From: Streptomyces sp. NBC_01463
Lineage (GTDB): Bacteria > Actinomycetota > Actinomycetes > Streptomycetales > Streptomycetaceae
Length of the DNA: 64,000 nt
Assembly: GCA_036227345.1 (NCBI GenBank)
Contig: CP109468.1
Span: forward strand, 3,968,001 to 4,032,000
Direction: 5' to 3'
Shown: one piece after another, positions 24,688 to 34,465 of the stretch
Numbering within the stretch: position 1 is the first letter of the stretch
Layout of the letters: each line of letters begins with the position of its first letter
Notes under the pieces: generated by a model
The model's input: the letters and a program-made list of their open reading frames with translations, nothing else
Database searches by the model: none
Told to the model about the DNA's origin: nothing
Made by a program: the position numbers and the translations under genes

Positions 24688-25722
24688 TCATATCTTCTCC
24701 AGGGCGAATCCGGCCTTGATCCATTTGCTGGACTCGATGGCGACGGCGAGCGCCTTCTCCCCCGCCGACATCCTCGTCAGCGTCTTCTCGATCTGGAGGA
24801 AGGGCAGTGCGTTGCCGTTGTTGCCGGTGTCGGCGACGCAGGAGATCTCGTGTGCGGTGGGCACGTCGAGCTCCTCGGTGATCTTCCGGGTCATCCGGCC
24901 GGAGAGCTGCGGCGGGAGCAGGTAGTCCAGCTGTTCCGCACCCCAGTCGAGTTCGCCGAGGAGTTCCCAGAGGATCTCCACGGCCATGACCGGGACGTGC
25001 TGCTCGATGGCCTTGTAGTCCTCGGTGAGCGCCTGCCGGTCGTCGTGCCGGTCGGCGAGCCCGAACCATTCGATGACCTGTCCGGGCTTGCGGCCGAGGC
25101 CGGTGAACCGGTTGAGGACGTGGCGCAGGGCCACCCGCTGGCCGCGCGGTTCGGCACTGACGACGGCGGCGCCCGCCCCGTCCCCGAACAGGACGAAGTT
25201 CACCAGGTCGCTCGGTGCCGCTCCGGTCAGGTCGCGCTGGACGTCGAGGTGCTTGCTGCACACGTCACCGCCGATGACCAGGCCGGTGCGGTACTGCCCC
25301 GACGCGATCATGGTCTGGGCCAGGCCCAGCGCCTGGACGGCGCCGGCACAGCCCGACTGGAGCTGGAAGGTGGGCACCTGGTCGAGGCCGAGCTGGTCGG
25401 CGACGTTGTTGACGGTGGCGGGCATCAGGGTGTCGGGGGTGGCGGTGCCGAGCACGATGAAGTCGATCTCGCCCGGGTCGACGTCCGATGCGGCCAGCGC
25501 GCGCTCGGACGCCTGGGCGCACAGGTCCGCGAGCGACCAGCGGACCTCACCGGTTCCGAGGTCACGGGCGAAGTACCGGGTCCTGGTGCCGATGAACACC
25601 TCGATCCATTCCTCGTTGACGCCGAGCACCTTGGCGAGCTGGGCGTTGTCCACGGGTTCGCCCGGCAGGGCGGTGCCGACCGACACGATGTACGTCGTCG
25701 GGGTGGTGGTCTCCTGGGTCAT
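24688..25722 (-). CDS. KAS III-like tetronate-forming enzyme
   Basis: The 344-aa protein has the KAS III fold: N-terminal YIVSVGTALPGEPV, IDFIVLGTATPD, and the active-site Cys in LQSGCAGAVQALGLAQ near residue 120. The catalytic His of FabH (PHQAN) is replaced here by PPQLS, while an Asn remains in DTGNNGNALPF. In RK-682 biosynthesis RkD joins a beta-ketoacyl thioester with glyceryl-ACP in two ring-forming bonds; context suggests the same here. Its ATG overlaps the PKS stop (ATGA), linking it directly to the chain-making module. Confidence 0.88.
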   Translation of the reverse strand: MTQETTTPTTYIVSVGTALPGEPVDNAQLAKVLGVNEEWIEVFIGTRTRYFARDLGTGEVRWSLADLCAQASERALAASDVDPGEIDFIVLGTATPDTLMPATVNNVADQLGLDQVPTFQLQSGCAGAVQALGLAQTMIASGQYRTGLVIGGDVCSKHLDVQRDLTGAAPSDLVNFVLFGDGAGAAVVSAEPRGQRVALRHVLNRFTGLGRKPGQVIEWFGLADRHDDRQALTEDYKAIEQHVPVMAVEILWELLGELDWGAEQLDYLLPPQLSGRMTRKITEELDVPTAHEISCVADTGNNGNALPFLQIEKTLTRMSAGEKALAVAIESSKWIKAGFALEKI

Positions 25723-28700
25723 GCGGTCCTCTCCTCGATGCCGGAGCCGGCGGCGGAGGCGTCACGTGCGCGCAGGTAGTTCACGAGGTCGCCGACCGAG
25801 GACAGGACGGGAAGCAGGTCCTGCACGGTGAGCGGGCCGATGCCCGTCAGCCGTTCCTCGATCCGGTTCTTGAGCTCCATGATCATCACGGAGTCGAAGC
25901 CGAGTTCCTCGTAGAGCCGCAGGTGCGGCGCGAGTTCGGCGGTCTCGTACCCGCCCACCTGCCCGATCGCCTCCAGCACGGCCTCGGACACGGGGTCCGG
26001 GGCGGCCGGGCGGTTCAGTGTGAGTACGGCGGTGGCCCGGTCCCTGCCCGGGGCGCCGGCGGTCTCCGGGACGGCCAGCACCGCCGGGCCGTACGGGAAG
26101 TCGTCCCGCGGGGTCTCCACGGCCCGGATCGGGCCGCGGGTCCAGTAGCGGTGTTCGTCGCTGAAGGCGTACAGGGGCAGGCGCTGCGGGGTGCGTTCCC
26201 GCTCGGTGTAGACGGCGTCCCAGTTCGGGTCGAGGCCGCCGCGGTAGAGATCGGACAGTGCCTGGGCCAGGTCCCGGCCGCCGGACTCCGCGCCCCGTAC
26301 GGGCAGGACGAAGGCGGGGCGCGGTCCCTGCCGGGGCGGGCCGAGCTTGCGTGCCATCGAGGCGAGGACCGGCGAGGGGCCGATCTCGACCGCCTGGTTC
26401 GCGCCGTCGTCGAGCAGCCCGGTGGCGGCGTCCGCGAACAGCACCGGCTGCCTGATGTGCGCCACCCAGTAGTCGGCGTCCATCGCCTCGCCGTCCAGCC
26501 GGCGGCCGTGCACGGTGGAGTACACGGGGAGGTCGGGGACCCCGCCGCCCACCTCGTCGGCAACCTTGGCGAATCGTTCCAGCATCGGGTCCATCAGATA
26601 CGAGTGGAAGGCGTGCGAGACCGTCAGCATCCGCGTGCGGACCCGGTCGCGGCCGAGGTCCTTCTCGATCCGGCGCAGCGCCGACAGATCCCCCGACAGC
26701 ACCACGGCCCGGGGGCCGTTGATCACCGCGATGCCCACCTGGTCCTCGCCCGCCAGCCGGTCGGCGAGCTCCTCGCGGCCGGCCAGCACGGCCAGCATGC
26801 CGCCGCCCTCGCGGAGTTCCTGCATCAGGGCGCCCCTGGCCGTGATCAGCCGGGCCGCGCCGTCCAGCGGGAACACCCCGGCCAGGCAGGCGGCGGCGTA
26901 CTCGCCGACGCTGTGGCCGAGCAGCGCGCCGGGCTGGACCCCGAGCTCCTGGAGGGTGCGCCCGAGGGCGTACCCGACGGCGAACAGCGCGGGCTGCGCC
27001 CACGCCGTCCGGTGCACCGCCTCGTCGCCGTCCAGGATCAGATCGCGTACGGACCGGCCGGTGTGCGGCAGGAGCGCCGCATCCGCCTCGTCGAGGAACC
27101 GCCGGTAGAGCGGGGCGTCCTCGTACAGCCCCGCGGTCATCCGCGGGAACTGGGACCCCTGGCCGGTGAAGAGGAACGCGGTGCGCGGCCGGCCGGTGGG
27201 CGCTCCGGTGAGACGCGCCAGCAGATCCGGGTCGGCGGCGGCCTCGCGCAGCCCGCGCACCAGCTCACCGGTGTCCCCGGCCGGCACCGCGAACCGGTAC
27301 CGGTGACCGGACTTGACCCGGTTCCCGGTCCAGCTCAGCGGGCCGACCGGCACCCGCCGGCCCGACAGCGCGTCGGCCTGGCTCAGCAGGTTGCGGCGCA
27401 GCGCGTCCGGGGTGGGCGCGGTCAGGGTGAAGACCGCGGAACCGATGCCGGTGTCCGCCTCTCCTCCGGGAGGGGCGGACCGGGGGCGGACCGCGTGGGC
27501 GGGCGCGGACTCCAGCACGGCATGCGCGTTGGTGCCGCCCATGCCGAAGCTGCTCAGGCCGGCCAGCGTCGGCGTGTTCGCCAGTTTCAGCGGTGCCTTG
27601 AGCAGCCGCAGACCGTGCTCGCGTAGCTTCAGCTGCTGGTTCTCCTTGGCCGAGAACCGGCTGGGGGGCACGGTGCGGTGGTGCAGGGCGAGCGCCACCT
27701 TGATGAGCCCGGCGATGCCGGCCGCGCCTTCGGTGTGCCCGAGGTTGCCCTTGACCGAGCCGAGGGCCATGGGCTTGCCGGTGCGGCCCGCGTGGTGGTG
27801 GCCGAGCGCCTTGACCTCCATCATGTCGCCGAGCGCGGTCCCGGTGCCGTGTCCCTCGGTGAACACGACGTCGGCGGCCTCGACACCGGCCCGTTCGTAG
27901 GCGGCCTCCAGCACCTCCTGCTGGGCCCAGCGGTTGGGGGCGGTGAGCCCGTTGCTGCGGCCGTCCTGGTTGACGGCCGTGCCCCGGATCACCGCGTACA
28001 CCTGCTGGCCGTCGGCCAGCGCGTCCTCCAGCCTGCGCAGGACGACGGCTCCGACGCCCTCTCCCCGGCCGATCCCGTTCGCCTCGGAGCTGAACGGCTT
28101 GCACCGGCCGTCCGGTGCCGACAGACCGGCCTGGGTGTAGAAGATCGACAGGGCGGGGGTGAGGGCGACGTTGACGCCGCCCGCGATCGCGTGGTCGCAC
28201 TCCCCCGCGAGCAGCGCGTTGGCCGCCAGGTGCACGGCGACCAGCGAGGAGGAGCAGGCCGTGTCGACGGCGAGGCTCGGTCCCTTGAGGTCCAGGTGGT
28301 ACGAGATCCGGTTGGCGGTCATGCAGTAGCCGTTGCCGGAGCCCACCTGGGCGGTGACCCGGGCGTAGTCGGTCAGGTGCAGCTGCGCCCATTCGTTGCC
28401 CATGATGCCGACGAAGACACCGGTGCGGGTGCCCGCCAGCCGCTGCGGCGGCAGTCCCGCGTCCTCGACGGCCCGCCAGGCGCACTGGAGCAGCAGCCGC
28501 TGCTGGGGGTCCATGGCGGCCGCCTCGCGCGGCGAGATGGTGAAGAACTCGTTGTCGAAGGCGTCCGGGTCGTCGATGAACCCGCCCTCGGTGGTGTTGG
28601 AGTGCCCCTCGGCTCCGGTGGGCGAGTGGAAGTCGGCGGCGTCCCAGCGCTGTCCCGGGACGTGACCGACCCCGTCCCCCGACCGCATCAGGAGCTCCCA

Positions 28701-28766
28701 GTAGGCCCCGGCATCGGGCGCCTGCGGGAACCTGCAGTCGATCCCGACAATGGCGATCTCGTTCAT
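25719..28766 (-). CDS. Single-module type I PKS (KS-AT-ACP)
   Basis: The 1015-aa protein holds a KS at about 1-430 (VDTACSSSLVAVH, TEGHGTGTALGD, GSVKGNLGHTEGAAG), an AT at about 540-840 (FLFTGQGSQFPRM, GHSVGEYAAACLAG, HAFHSYLMDPML) and an ACP near the C-terminus (LRLYEELGFDSVMIMELKNRI). HAFH predicts malonyl-CoA. There is no KR, DH, ER or TE, so the product of one cycle is a beta-ketoacyl thioester, exactly the partner a tetronate synthase needs. The start is fixed by a TGATG overlap with the upstream ACP gene; a longer in-frame ORF to 29051 was rejected. Whether it acts once or iteratively is not visible. Confidence 0.95.
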   Translation of the reverse strand: MNEIAIVGIDCRFPQAPDAGAYWELLMRSGDGVGHVPGQRWDAADFHSPTGAEGHSNTTEGGFIDDPDAFDNEFFTISPREAAAMDPQQRLLLQCAWRAVEDAGLPPQRLAGTRTGVFVGIMGNEWAQLHLTDYARVTAQVGSGNGYCMTANRISYHLDLKGPSLAVDTACSSSLVAVHLAANALLAGECDHAIAGGVNVALTPALSIFYTQAGLSAPDGRCKPFSSEANGIGRGEGVGAVVLRRLEDALADGQQVYAVIRGTAVNQDGRSNGLTAPNRWAQQEVLEAAYERAGVEAADVVFTEGHGTGTALGDMMEVKALGHHHAGRTGKPMALGSVKGNLGHTEGAAGIAGLIKVALALHHRTVPPSRFSAKENQQLKLREHGLRLLKAPLKLANTPTLAGLSSFGMGGTNAHAVLESAPAHAVRPRSAPPGGEADTGIGSAVFTLTAPTPDALRRNLLSQADALSGRRVPVGPLSWTGNRVKSGHRYRFAVPAGDTGELVRGLREAAADPDLLARLTGAPTGRPRTAFLFTGQGSQFPRMTAGLYEDAPLYRRFLDEADAALLPHTGRSVRDLILDGDEAVHRTAWAQPALFAVGYALGRTLQELGVQPGALLGHSVGEYAAACLAGVFPLDGAARLITARGALMQELREGGGMLAVLAGREELADRLAGEDQVGIAVINGPRAVVLSGDLSALRRIEKDLGRDRVRTRMLTVSHAFHSYLMDPMLERFAKVADEVGGGVPDLPVYSTVHGRRLDGEAMDADYWVAHIRQPVLFADAATGLLDDGANQAVEIGPSPVLASMARKLGPPRQGPRPAFVLPVRGAESGGRDLAQALSDLYRGGLDPNWDAVYTERERTPQRLPLYAFSDEHRYWTRGPIRAVETPRDDFPYGPAVLAVPETAGAPGRDRATAVLTLNRPAAPDPVSEAVLEAIGQVGGYETAELAPHLRLYEELGFDSVMIMELKNRIEERLTGIGPLTVQDLLPVLSSVGDLVNYLRARDASAAGSGIEERTA

Positions 28767-29044
28767 CAGGCAGTCCTCACCCCGTCGGCGAACGTCTCCA
28801 TCAGGTGCCCGGCCAGCGCCGCCACGGTCGGGTAGTCCCAGGCCACGGTCGGTTCCAGTACCAGGTCGAAGTCCTCCTCGATGTCGCCGCACAGGCTGAG
28901 TGCGGCCACCGAGTCCAGGCCGTACTCGGCGAGCGGCACGGCCGGGTCGATCTCGCCCGGCTGCCGCTTCAGGTACAGGGCGATGCGCTCGGCCAGCCAC
29001 GTGGTCAGCTCTTCGGTGGTGTGTCCGGTGGTCGGAACGGGCAT
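28766..29044 (-). CDS. Acyl carrier protein preceding the PKS
   Basis: The 92-aa protein has the attachment Ser in PLAEYGLDSVAALSLCGDIEE near residue 44. Its stop and the PKS start form TGATG. It lies between the two acyl-CoA dehydrogenase-like genes and the PKS, so it likely holds the FAAL-activated fatty acyl chain during desaturation and then primes the KS, by analogy with the MbtM/MbtL/MbtN trio of mycobactin biosynthesis. Confidence 0.9.
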   Translation of the reverse strand: MPVPTTGHTTEELTTWLAERIALYLKRQPGEIDPAVPLAEYGLDSVAALSLCGDIEEDFDLVLEPTVAWDYPTVAALAGHLMETFADGVRTA

Positions 29045-29101
29045 GGTGCACTCCTCGGCGAGGGACGGACGGTGCGGCGGTTGCCGACCGGGCTCCGGCT
29101 G

Positions 29102-30886
29102 TCAGCCGGCCAGCGGGGTGTTGTACAGGTCGTAACTGCGGTTCTCGTGGAAGCGGTGGAGCACCTCTTCGTGCACCCTGCGCTCACAGGATTCGGGCAG
29201 GTCGGGCAGTGGCCGGCCCAGGCGCCGGCCGAGCCGGTGCAGGGCCGCTGCGGCCCATGCGGGGTCGGCGAGGAACGGGTCGTCACCGTCGCGGGCCTGC
29301 TGCCAGACGCCGATCACCGAGGCAGCTGCCAGCAGCACGGCGTACCGGTCCGCCAGGGCGAAGCTGCCCGGGCTCGCCAGGGCCGTGCGGTCCTGCGGCT
29401 CCAGGCCCCGGCTCTGCTCCTGGATCTGGCGGAGCTCGTCCATCATCCGCAGCGCCGAACCGTGTACGGCCCGCTCCTCGGGCGTACTGCTGGGCAGTTC
29501 GTCCACGGCCGCGACGAGCGAGGCGCTGAGGGAGTCCCGCCCGCTGGCGAGCGTCAGCCGGTCGAACGGGATGGGCGGCAGGTCCTCCCGGAACCGGAAC
29601 AGGGTGGGCGGCGCCGGGTCGCCGGCGAACCAGGCGCGCTTCGCGAGCCGGGACAGCTGCGGGATGATGGTGGCCTGGCAGGCCGCGGACCCGGCGTGGC
29701 CGAGGCTGAGCACCGGCAGGTCCCGGACGTGCTTCTGGAAGATCCCGAACTCGCCCTCGCGGACGTAGAAGCGGGCGCCGAGGACGATCGAGAGGTCGTA
29801 CATGGCGTCCGTGAGCATCTTCGGGACCAGGTACTTCACCGCTGCCGCGTAGACGCTGGTCTCCTCCGGCAGCACGTGCACGGCGCGGGTGGCGGCGAGC
29901 GAGAGGCTGTCGCAGATCAGCAGGTCGAGGAACGCTGCGGACAGGGTGGCCCTGGCGTGCGGGATCTCCATGGCCGAGCGCCGGTACAGCTGCCGGCCGA
30001 GCGCGAAGCCGACGACCGTACGCAGGTTGGTGTCGGTCGCCCCGAGCGCCATGCCGGGGACCGCGCTGCGGGTGATCTGGAAGGCGCGCAGGGCGAGTTC
30101 GACGCCCTTGCCCTGCTCCCCGACGAGCGCGGAGGAGGGCACCTGGCAGCCGTCGAAGTCCAGGCCGGACAGATGGCAGCCGCGCACCCCCACCGCGTCG
30201 TAGCGGGGCAGGACGCGGTAGCGGTCCTCGTCGAGGCCGTCCCGCTCGGCGAAGAGCACGGAGTGGCTGCGGCTGCCGGGCGCGGGGTCGGTCCGGCTGA
30301 ACAGCACCCAGGCCCTGGCCCGGTCGGCGTTGTTGATGACCTGCTTGGCGCCGTCCAGGCGGTAGCCCCCGGGCACCGGCTCGGCCCGGAACTCGTTGCG
30401 CACGAAGTCGTTGCCGTGGGCCAGCTCGTGGTAGGCGACGGAGACCTTGCCGCCGTCGAGCAGCAGCCGGGCGAGCCGTGAGCGCTGTTCGTCGTCGCCC
30501 GAGGCCCAGACGTTGACGCCCGCCATGAAGGAGGTGACTCCGTAGCCGAGCCCGAGGGCGATGTCCCGGCGGAAGACCTGGCGCATCACACGCACCAGCG
30601 TGTCGATCCGCTCCAGCCTGCCGCCGTGCGCCCGCGGCACGAAGTCGGCGTTGAGGACCAGTTCGTCGAGTGCCCGCTCGCCCGGCTCCGACAGCTCTCC
30701 GGCCTCGTCGGCCTCCAGGAGCCGGGCGTGGGAGACCTCGCCCCGCTCGTCGGTCGGGTCGCCCAGGCGCTGTTCCAGCTCGGCGACGCGGGCGACCACC
30801 CTGGCTTCCTGGCCGGCGTCGTGGGTCTCGTCAGGGGCGCCGGAAGACGCTCCATACGCTCCCGAGGCCGAAGTACCGATCAGCAT
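29102..30886 (-). CDS. Long acyl-CoA dehydrogenase-like flavoprotein (ACAD 1)
   Basis: The 594-aa protein is a divergent acyl-CoA dehydrogenase with about 200 extra residues compared with the usual 390. Recognisable parts are VSVAYHELAHGNDFVRNEF, YRLDGAKQVINNADRARAWVLFSRTD, VRGCHLSGLDFDGCQVP and VKYLVPKMLTDAMYDLSIVLGARFY. It probably oxidises a carrier-bound acyl chain to an alkene. It is a paralogue of the next gene (INN and FQKxxRD motifs shared) and lies 57 nt upstream of the free ACP. The catalytic base could not be assigned by eye. Confidence 0.8.
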   Translation of the reverse strand: MLIGTSASGAYGASSGAPDETHDAGQEARVVARVAELEQRLGDPTDERGEVSHARLLEADEAGELSEPGERALDELVLNADFVPRAHGGRLERIDTLVRVMRQVFRRDIALGLGYGVTSFMAGVNVWASGDDEQRSRLARLLLDGGKVSVAYHELAHGNDFVRNEFRAEPVPGGYRLDGAKQVINNADRARAWVLFSRTDPAPGSRSHSVLFAERDGLDEDRYRVLPRYDAVGVRGCHLSGLDFDGCQVPSSALVGEQGKGVELALRAFQITRSAVPGMALGATDTNLRTVVGFALGRQLYRRSAMEIPHARATLSAAFLDLLICDSLSLAATRAVHVLPEETSVYAAAVKYLVPKMLTDAMYDLSIVLGARFYVREGEFGIFQKHVRDLPVLSLGHAGSAACQATIIPQLSRLAKRAWFAGDPAPPTLFRFREDLPPIPFDRLTLASGRDSLSASLVAAVDELPSSTPEERAVHGSALRMMDELRQIQEQSRGLEPQDRTALASPGSFALADRYAVLLAAASVIGVWQQARDGDDPFLADPAWAAAALHRLGRRLGRPLPDLPESCERRVHEEVLHRFHENRSYDLYNTPLAG

Positions 30887-30897
30887 GGCGTCCTCTC

Positions 30898-32673
30898 TCA
30901 GCTCGTTCCGGCAGTTGCGCCGGTGTGGTTCAGCGGGAGCCGTCCCGGCAGCTGCTGGGGCAGCAGCGAGAACAGCTCTCCGGTCCGGCGGCCGGCCCGC
31001 AGATGCGCCAGCAGCCCTTCGTACGCCTCGGGGTCACCGCTGCCGGGCTCACCGAGACGTTCGAGGATCCGGTCGAGCGCGGCACGCAGCCACAGGCCGT
31101 CCTGCCACAGCGCGGCGGTGGCGCCGCCGGCCGCCAGGCCCGAGCTGTGCACCCACAGTCCGATGCAGGCCGCCGCCGCGTAGCAGAGCGTGTACCGGCG
31201 CGCCAGGTCGAAGACCTCGGGCGGCACATCACCGATCAGGCCCTGCCGGCTCTCCATCTCGGTGTGCACCCGGCGCTCCACGGCGACCAGCCGCTCGGCG
31301 GACTCGACGGCGCCGCGCAGGGCCGGGTCGTCCTCGGCGCGCCGGCGCAGCTCGGCGACGGACGCGTCCAGGCCGGCCAGTACGCCGCTGCCGTGCCGGG
31401 CCACCAGGGAGAGCCGGGCCGGGTCCAGCGGCGGGACCGGCACCGAAAGGTCGTAGGCGGCCACCGCTCCCGCCTCGTCTCCGGTGCCGCGCCGCCTGCC
31501 GCGTACCAGCGAACGGAACTGGTTGACCAGAGAGTTGAGGTTGACCAGGGTGTTCCCGTCGAAGAGGCCGACGATCCGGTGGTCGCGCTCGATCTTCTGG
31601 AACATCCCGCCCGCGTACACGCCCTTGAGGAAGGCGCGGGCGCCGAGCACCCGGGTCAGCGCGGAGAGCACGCCCTCGGTGCCGCTGGGCAGCAGGTACT
31701 TGGTGACGGCCGCGGTGACGCTGAGCTCGTCCGTCTGGGTGTGCACGGCCCGGGCCGCGAACACGGCGAGCGCCTCGTGCAGCAGCACGTCGGCGGCCGC
31801 GGCGCTCAGCACCGACCTGGCCTGCGGGAGGTCGATCAGACGGCGTCCGTACAGCTCACGCTCCTCGGCGAAGTCCGCGGCGATCCGCAGCCCGTGGTCG
31901 GCGGCGCCGAGCGACAGGGACGCGCACATGGTGCGGGTGAGCTGAAGAGCCTTGAGGACCGTCTCCAGGCCGCCGCCCTCGGTGCCGACCAGGTCCTGCC
32001 GGTCCACCAGGGCGCCGTCGAAGGCGATACCGGAGATGTCGGCCCCCCGGATGCCGTGGGTGCGGACCTTGGGGAGGTGGCGGTAACTGCCCTTGCCGAG
32101 CTTCCTCTTGTCGACCAGGAGCACGCTGAACCCGCGCGGGCCGCCCGCCGGATCGGTGCGGGTGAGCAGGGAGAGCAGGCTGCCCCGGGTGGCGTTGTTG
32201 ATCAGCCACTTCTCGCCGCTGACCAGCCAGCCCGCCTCCTCGCCCGTACCCGCCACGTCACCGGCCAGCAGGTCGCTGCCGTGGGCCCGCTCGGTGAGCC
32301 CGAGCGAGACCGGCACACCGGCCCGGACGTCCGCACCGAGCCGGCGGGCCTGCTCGGGCGTGCCCGACACCCATACGCACACCCCGCCGAGGTAGGTCTT
32401 GCCGTGGCCGACGGCCACGGTCAGATCCCGGCGGGCGACGGTCCGCATGAGCTGCAGCACCTGTTCGTAGCTGTGCAGCCGCCCGCCGTGCTCGGCCGGG
32501 ACGTAGTAGTCGGTGAGACCCCATTCCTCCAGCAGGCGGCAGATGTCGGCGGGGAACTCCTCCTTCTCGTCCAGCTCCACACAGCGCACGTGGGAGAACG
32601 GGCCGGCGGGGTCGCCGGGGTCGCCGAGGAAGCGGTCGAGCTCCTCGGCGAGCCGGTAGGGCGGATGCTCCAT
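30898..32673 (-). CDS. Long acyl-CoA dehydrogenase-like flavoprotein (ACAD 2)
   Basis: The 591-aa protein shares the layout of ACAD 1: SLGLTERAHGSDLLAGDV, WLVSGEKWLINNATRGSLLSLLTRTD, IRGADISGIAFDGALVD and AVTKYLLPSGTEGVLSALTRVLGARAFLKG. The ATG at 32673 is chosen because it lies 1 nt after the FAAL stop; a longer ORF to 32709 would overlap that gene. The pair of unequal paralogues suggests either two successive desaturations of the acyl-ACP or a heteromeric enzyme. Confidence 0.8.
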   Translation of the reverse strand: MEHPPYRLAEELDRFLGDPGDPAGPFSHVRCVELDEKEEFPADICRLLEEWGLTDYYVPAEHGGRLHSYEQVLQLMRTVARRDLTVAVGHGKTYLGGVCVWVSGTPEQARRLGADVRAGVPVSLGLTERAHGSDLLAGDVAGTGEEAGWLVSGEKWLINNATRGSLLSLLTRTDPAGGPRGFSVLLVDKRKLGKGSYRHLPKVRTHGIRGADISGIAFDGALVDRQDLVGTEGGGLETVLKALQLTRTMCASLSLGAADHGLRIAADFAEERELYGRRLIDLPQARSVLSAAAADVLLHEALAVFAARAVHTQTDELSVTAAVTKYLLPSGTEGVLSALTRVLGARAFLKGVYAGGMFQKIERDHRIVGLFDGNTLVNLNSLVNQFRSLVRGRRRGTGDEAGAVAAYDLSVPVPPLDPARLSLVARHGSGVLAGLDASVAELRRRAEDDPALRGAVESAERLVAVERRVHTEMESRQGLIGDVPPEVFDLARRYTLCYAAAACIGLWVHSSGLAAGGATAALWQDGLWLRAALDRILERLGEPGSGDPEAYEGLLAHLRAGRRTGELFSLLPQQLPGRLPLNHTGATAGTS

Positions 32674-32674
32674 G

Positions 32675-34465
32675 TCAGACCGCCGCTTCCAGTGGGCGGT
32701 CGGTGGCATCGGCGACGACCTCCCGGACGGCGGGTTCGAGCACCTCGTAGAGCGGGGTGATCGCGCCCTGCAGGAACAGCTTGCGCATCAGGGTGCGCTG
32801 GATCTTGCCGCTGGTGGTCTTGCGGATGGTGCCGGGCCGCACCAGCATCACGTTGCCCGCGGAGACGTTGAACTCCTTGCCGATCAGCGCCTGGGCGCCG
32901 GTGGCGACCGCGCGCAGGTCGGTGCTGACGGCGCTGGCCCGGACCTCCTGGACGATGATCAGGTGCTCCCGGTCGGTCTCCACCGAGAACACCGCGCCCG
33001 AGCCGAGGCCCAGCGAGGAGTCGCTGGACTGGACGGCGCGTTCGACGTCCTGCGGGTAGAGGTTGCGGCCGGCGAAGATGACGATCTCCTTGAGCCGGCC
33101 GGTGACGTACAACTGCCCGCCCTCCAGGGCGCCGAGGTCACCGGTGCGCAGCCAGCCGCCCTCGTCGGGGCTGCCGTCGGCGCCGGTGATGTGCGCGTCG
33201 AAGATCTCCTCGTTGGTCAGCGGGCGCTTCCAGTAGCCGCTCGCGACACTCTCGCCCTTGACCCAGATCTCCCCGACGCCGCCTGCCGGCTGCTCCAGGA
33301 AGGTCTCCGGATCGACGATCCGCACCTCGAAGTCCTCGGCGTGCACCACGCCGCTGCTGACCAGGGTCCGGGAGCGGCCGTCGTCCGCCGGGTCGGCGAG
33401 CCGGCCCTGCTCCAGGGCGGCCGGGTCCACGGCCCGGTTCACCGGGCTGAGGCCGAGCGGGGTGCCGGACACCAGCAGTGTCGTCTCGGCCATGCCGTAG
33501 CAGGGGAAGAAGGACTCGGCCCGGAATCCGGCCGGCGCGAAGCGCTCGGTGAAGGCCTGCACCGTCTCGCGCCGGATGGGCTCGGCCCCGTTGGCCGCGG
33601 TCACCCACCGGGACAGGTCCAGGGTGGACAGCTGCTCGTCGCTGATGCGGCGCACGCACAGGTCGAAGGCGAAGTTGGGCCCGCCGCCGATGGTCACGCC
33701 GTGGTCGTCGATCATCCGGAGCCAGCGGTAGGGCCGCCTGAGGAAGGACGTCGGGGACATCAGGGCCGCCGAGCCGCCGATGTAGAGCGGGTGCAGGATG
33801 TGCCCGATGAGTCCCATGTCGTGGTAGAAGGGCAGCCAGCCGCCGAAGCGGGACTCGGCGGTGGTGCCGGCCGAGCGCTGGATCGCCGCCTCGTTGGCCA
33901 GCAGGTTGGCGTGGCTGACCATGACGCCCTTGGGCTCACTGGTCGATCCCGATGTGTACTGCAGGAACGCCAGGTCCTGCGGCGTCACCGTCGTCTCGGT
34001 GTAGGCACCGGCGTCGCCGGCCGACACGTCGTCGGTGGCCAGGCAGACGACGTCCGTCATGCCCTCGGCCGCCAGCCAGGCGGATATCTCCGGGGCGTTG
34101 GCGGAGTCGGTGAGCACCGCGCGCACCTCGGCGTCCCGCAGGATGCCGGAGACGCGGGCGAAGTGCTGGCCCTGCTCGGTGGGGAGCGTGGCGGGCACCG
34201 CGACGGCCCCCGCGTACAGGCACGCGGTGAACGCCTTGATGAAGTCGGTGCCCGAGGGGTAGAGCAGCAGCACCTGGCGGCCGGCGGCCCCGCTGTCCTG
34301 CAGCCACGAGGCGATCCGGCGCGCTTCCCGGTCGAGTCCGGCGTACGTCAGGTGCTCCGGGGCCGAACCGCCGGCGTCGTCCCGCAGGAAGATGAAGGCG
34401 TCCTCGGCACCGAGCTCGGCGGTGCGCGTCAGGACGAGTTCCGTAAAGGTTCGGAAGCGTGTCAA
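32675..34465 (-). CDS. Fatty acyl-AMP ligase (FAAL 1)
   Basis: The 596-aa protein should adenylate a free fatty acid and load it on an ACP. Motifs are LAFLQYTSGSTSEPKGVMVSH (P-loop), GWLPFYHDMGLIGHIL, FFPCYGMAETTLLVSG, GWLRTGDLGALEGGQLYVTGR and KTTSGKIQRTLMR. The FAAL rather than CoA-ligase assignment rests on YHDMGLIG and close kinship to the second copy at 61.0-62.8 kb. It starts with TTG behind a weak AGGGAAAG; no better start is near. It heads the operon that runs to 20.4 kb, after a terminator that separates it from the FkbH gene. Confidence 0.9.
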   Translation of the reverse strand: MTRFRTFTELVLTRTAELGAEDAFIFLRDDAGGSAPEHLTYAGLDREARRIASWLQDSGAAGRQVLLLYPSGTDFIKAFTACLYAGAVAVPATLPTEQGQHFARVSGILRDAEVRAVLTDSANAPEISAWLAAEGMTDVVCLATDDVSAGDAGAYTETTVTPQDLAFLQYTSGSTSEPKGVMVSHANLLANEAAIQRSAGTTAESRFGGWLPFYHDMGLIGHILHPLYIGGSAALMSPTSFLRRPYRWLRMIDDHGVTIGGGPNFAFDLCVRRISDEQLSTLDLSRWVTAANGAEPIRRETVQAFTERFAPAGFRAESFFPCYGMAETTLLVSGTPLGLSPVNRAVDPAALEQGRLADPADDGRSRTLVSSGVVHAEDFEVRIVDPETFLEQPAGGVGEIWVKGESVASGYWKRPLTNEEIFDAHITGADGSPDEGGWLRTGDLGALEGGQLYVTGRLKEIVIFAGRNLYPQDVERAVQSSDSSLGLGSGAVFSVETDREHLIIVQEVRASAVSTDLRAVATGAQALIGKEFNVSAGNVMLVRPGTIRKTTSGKIQRTLMRKLFLQGAITPLYEVLEPAVREVVADATDRPLEAAV

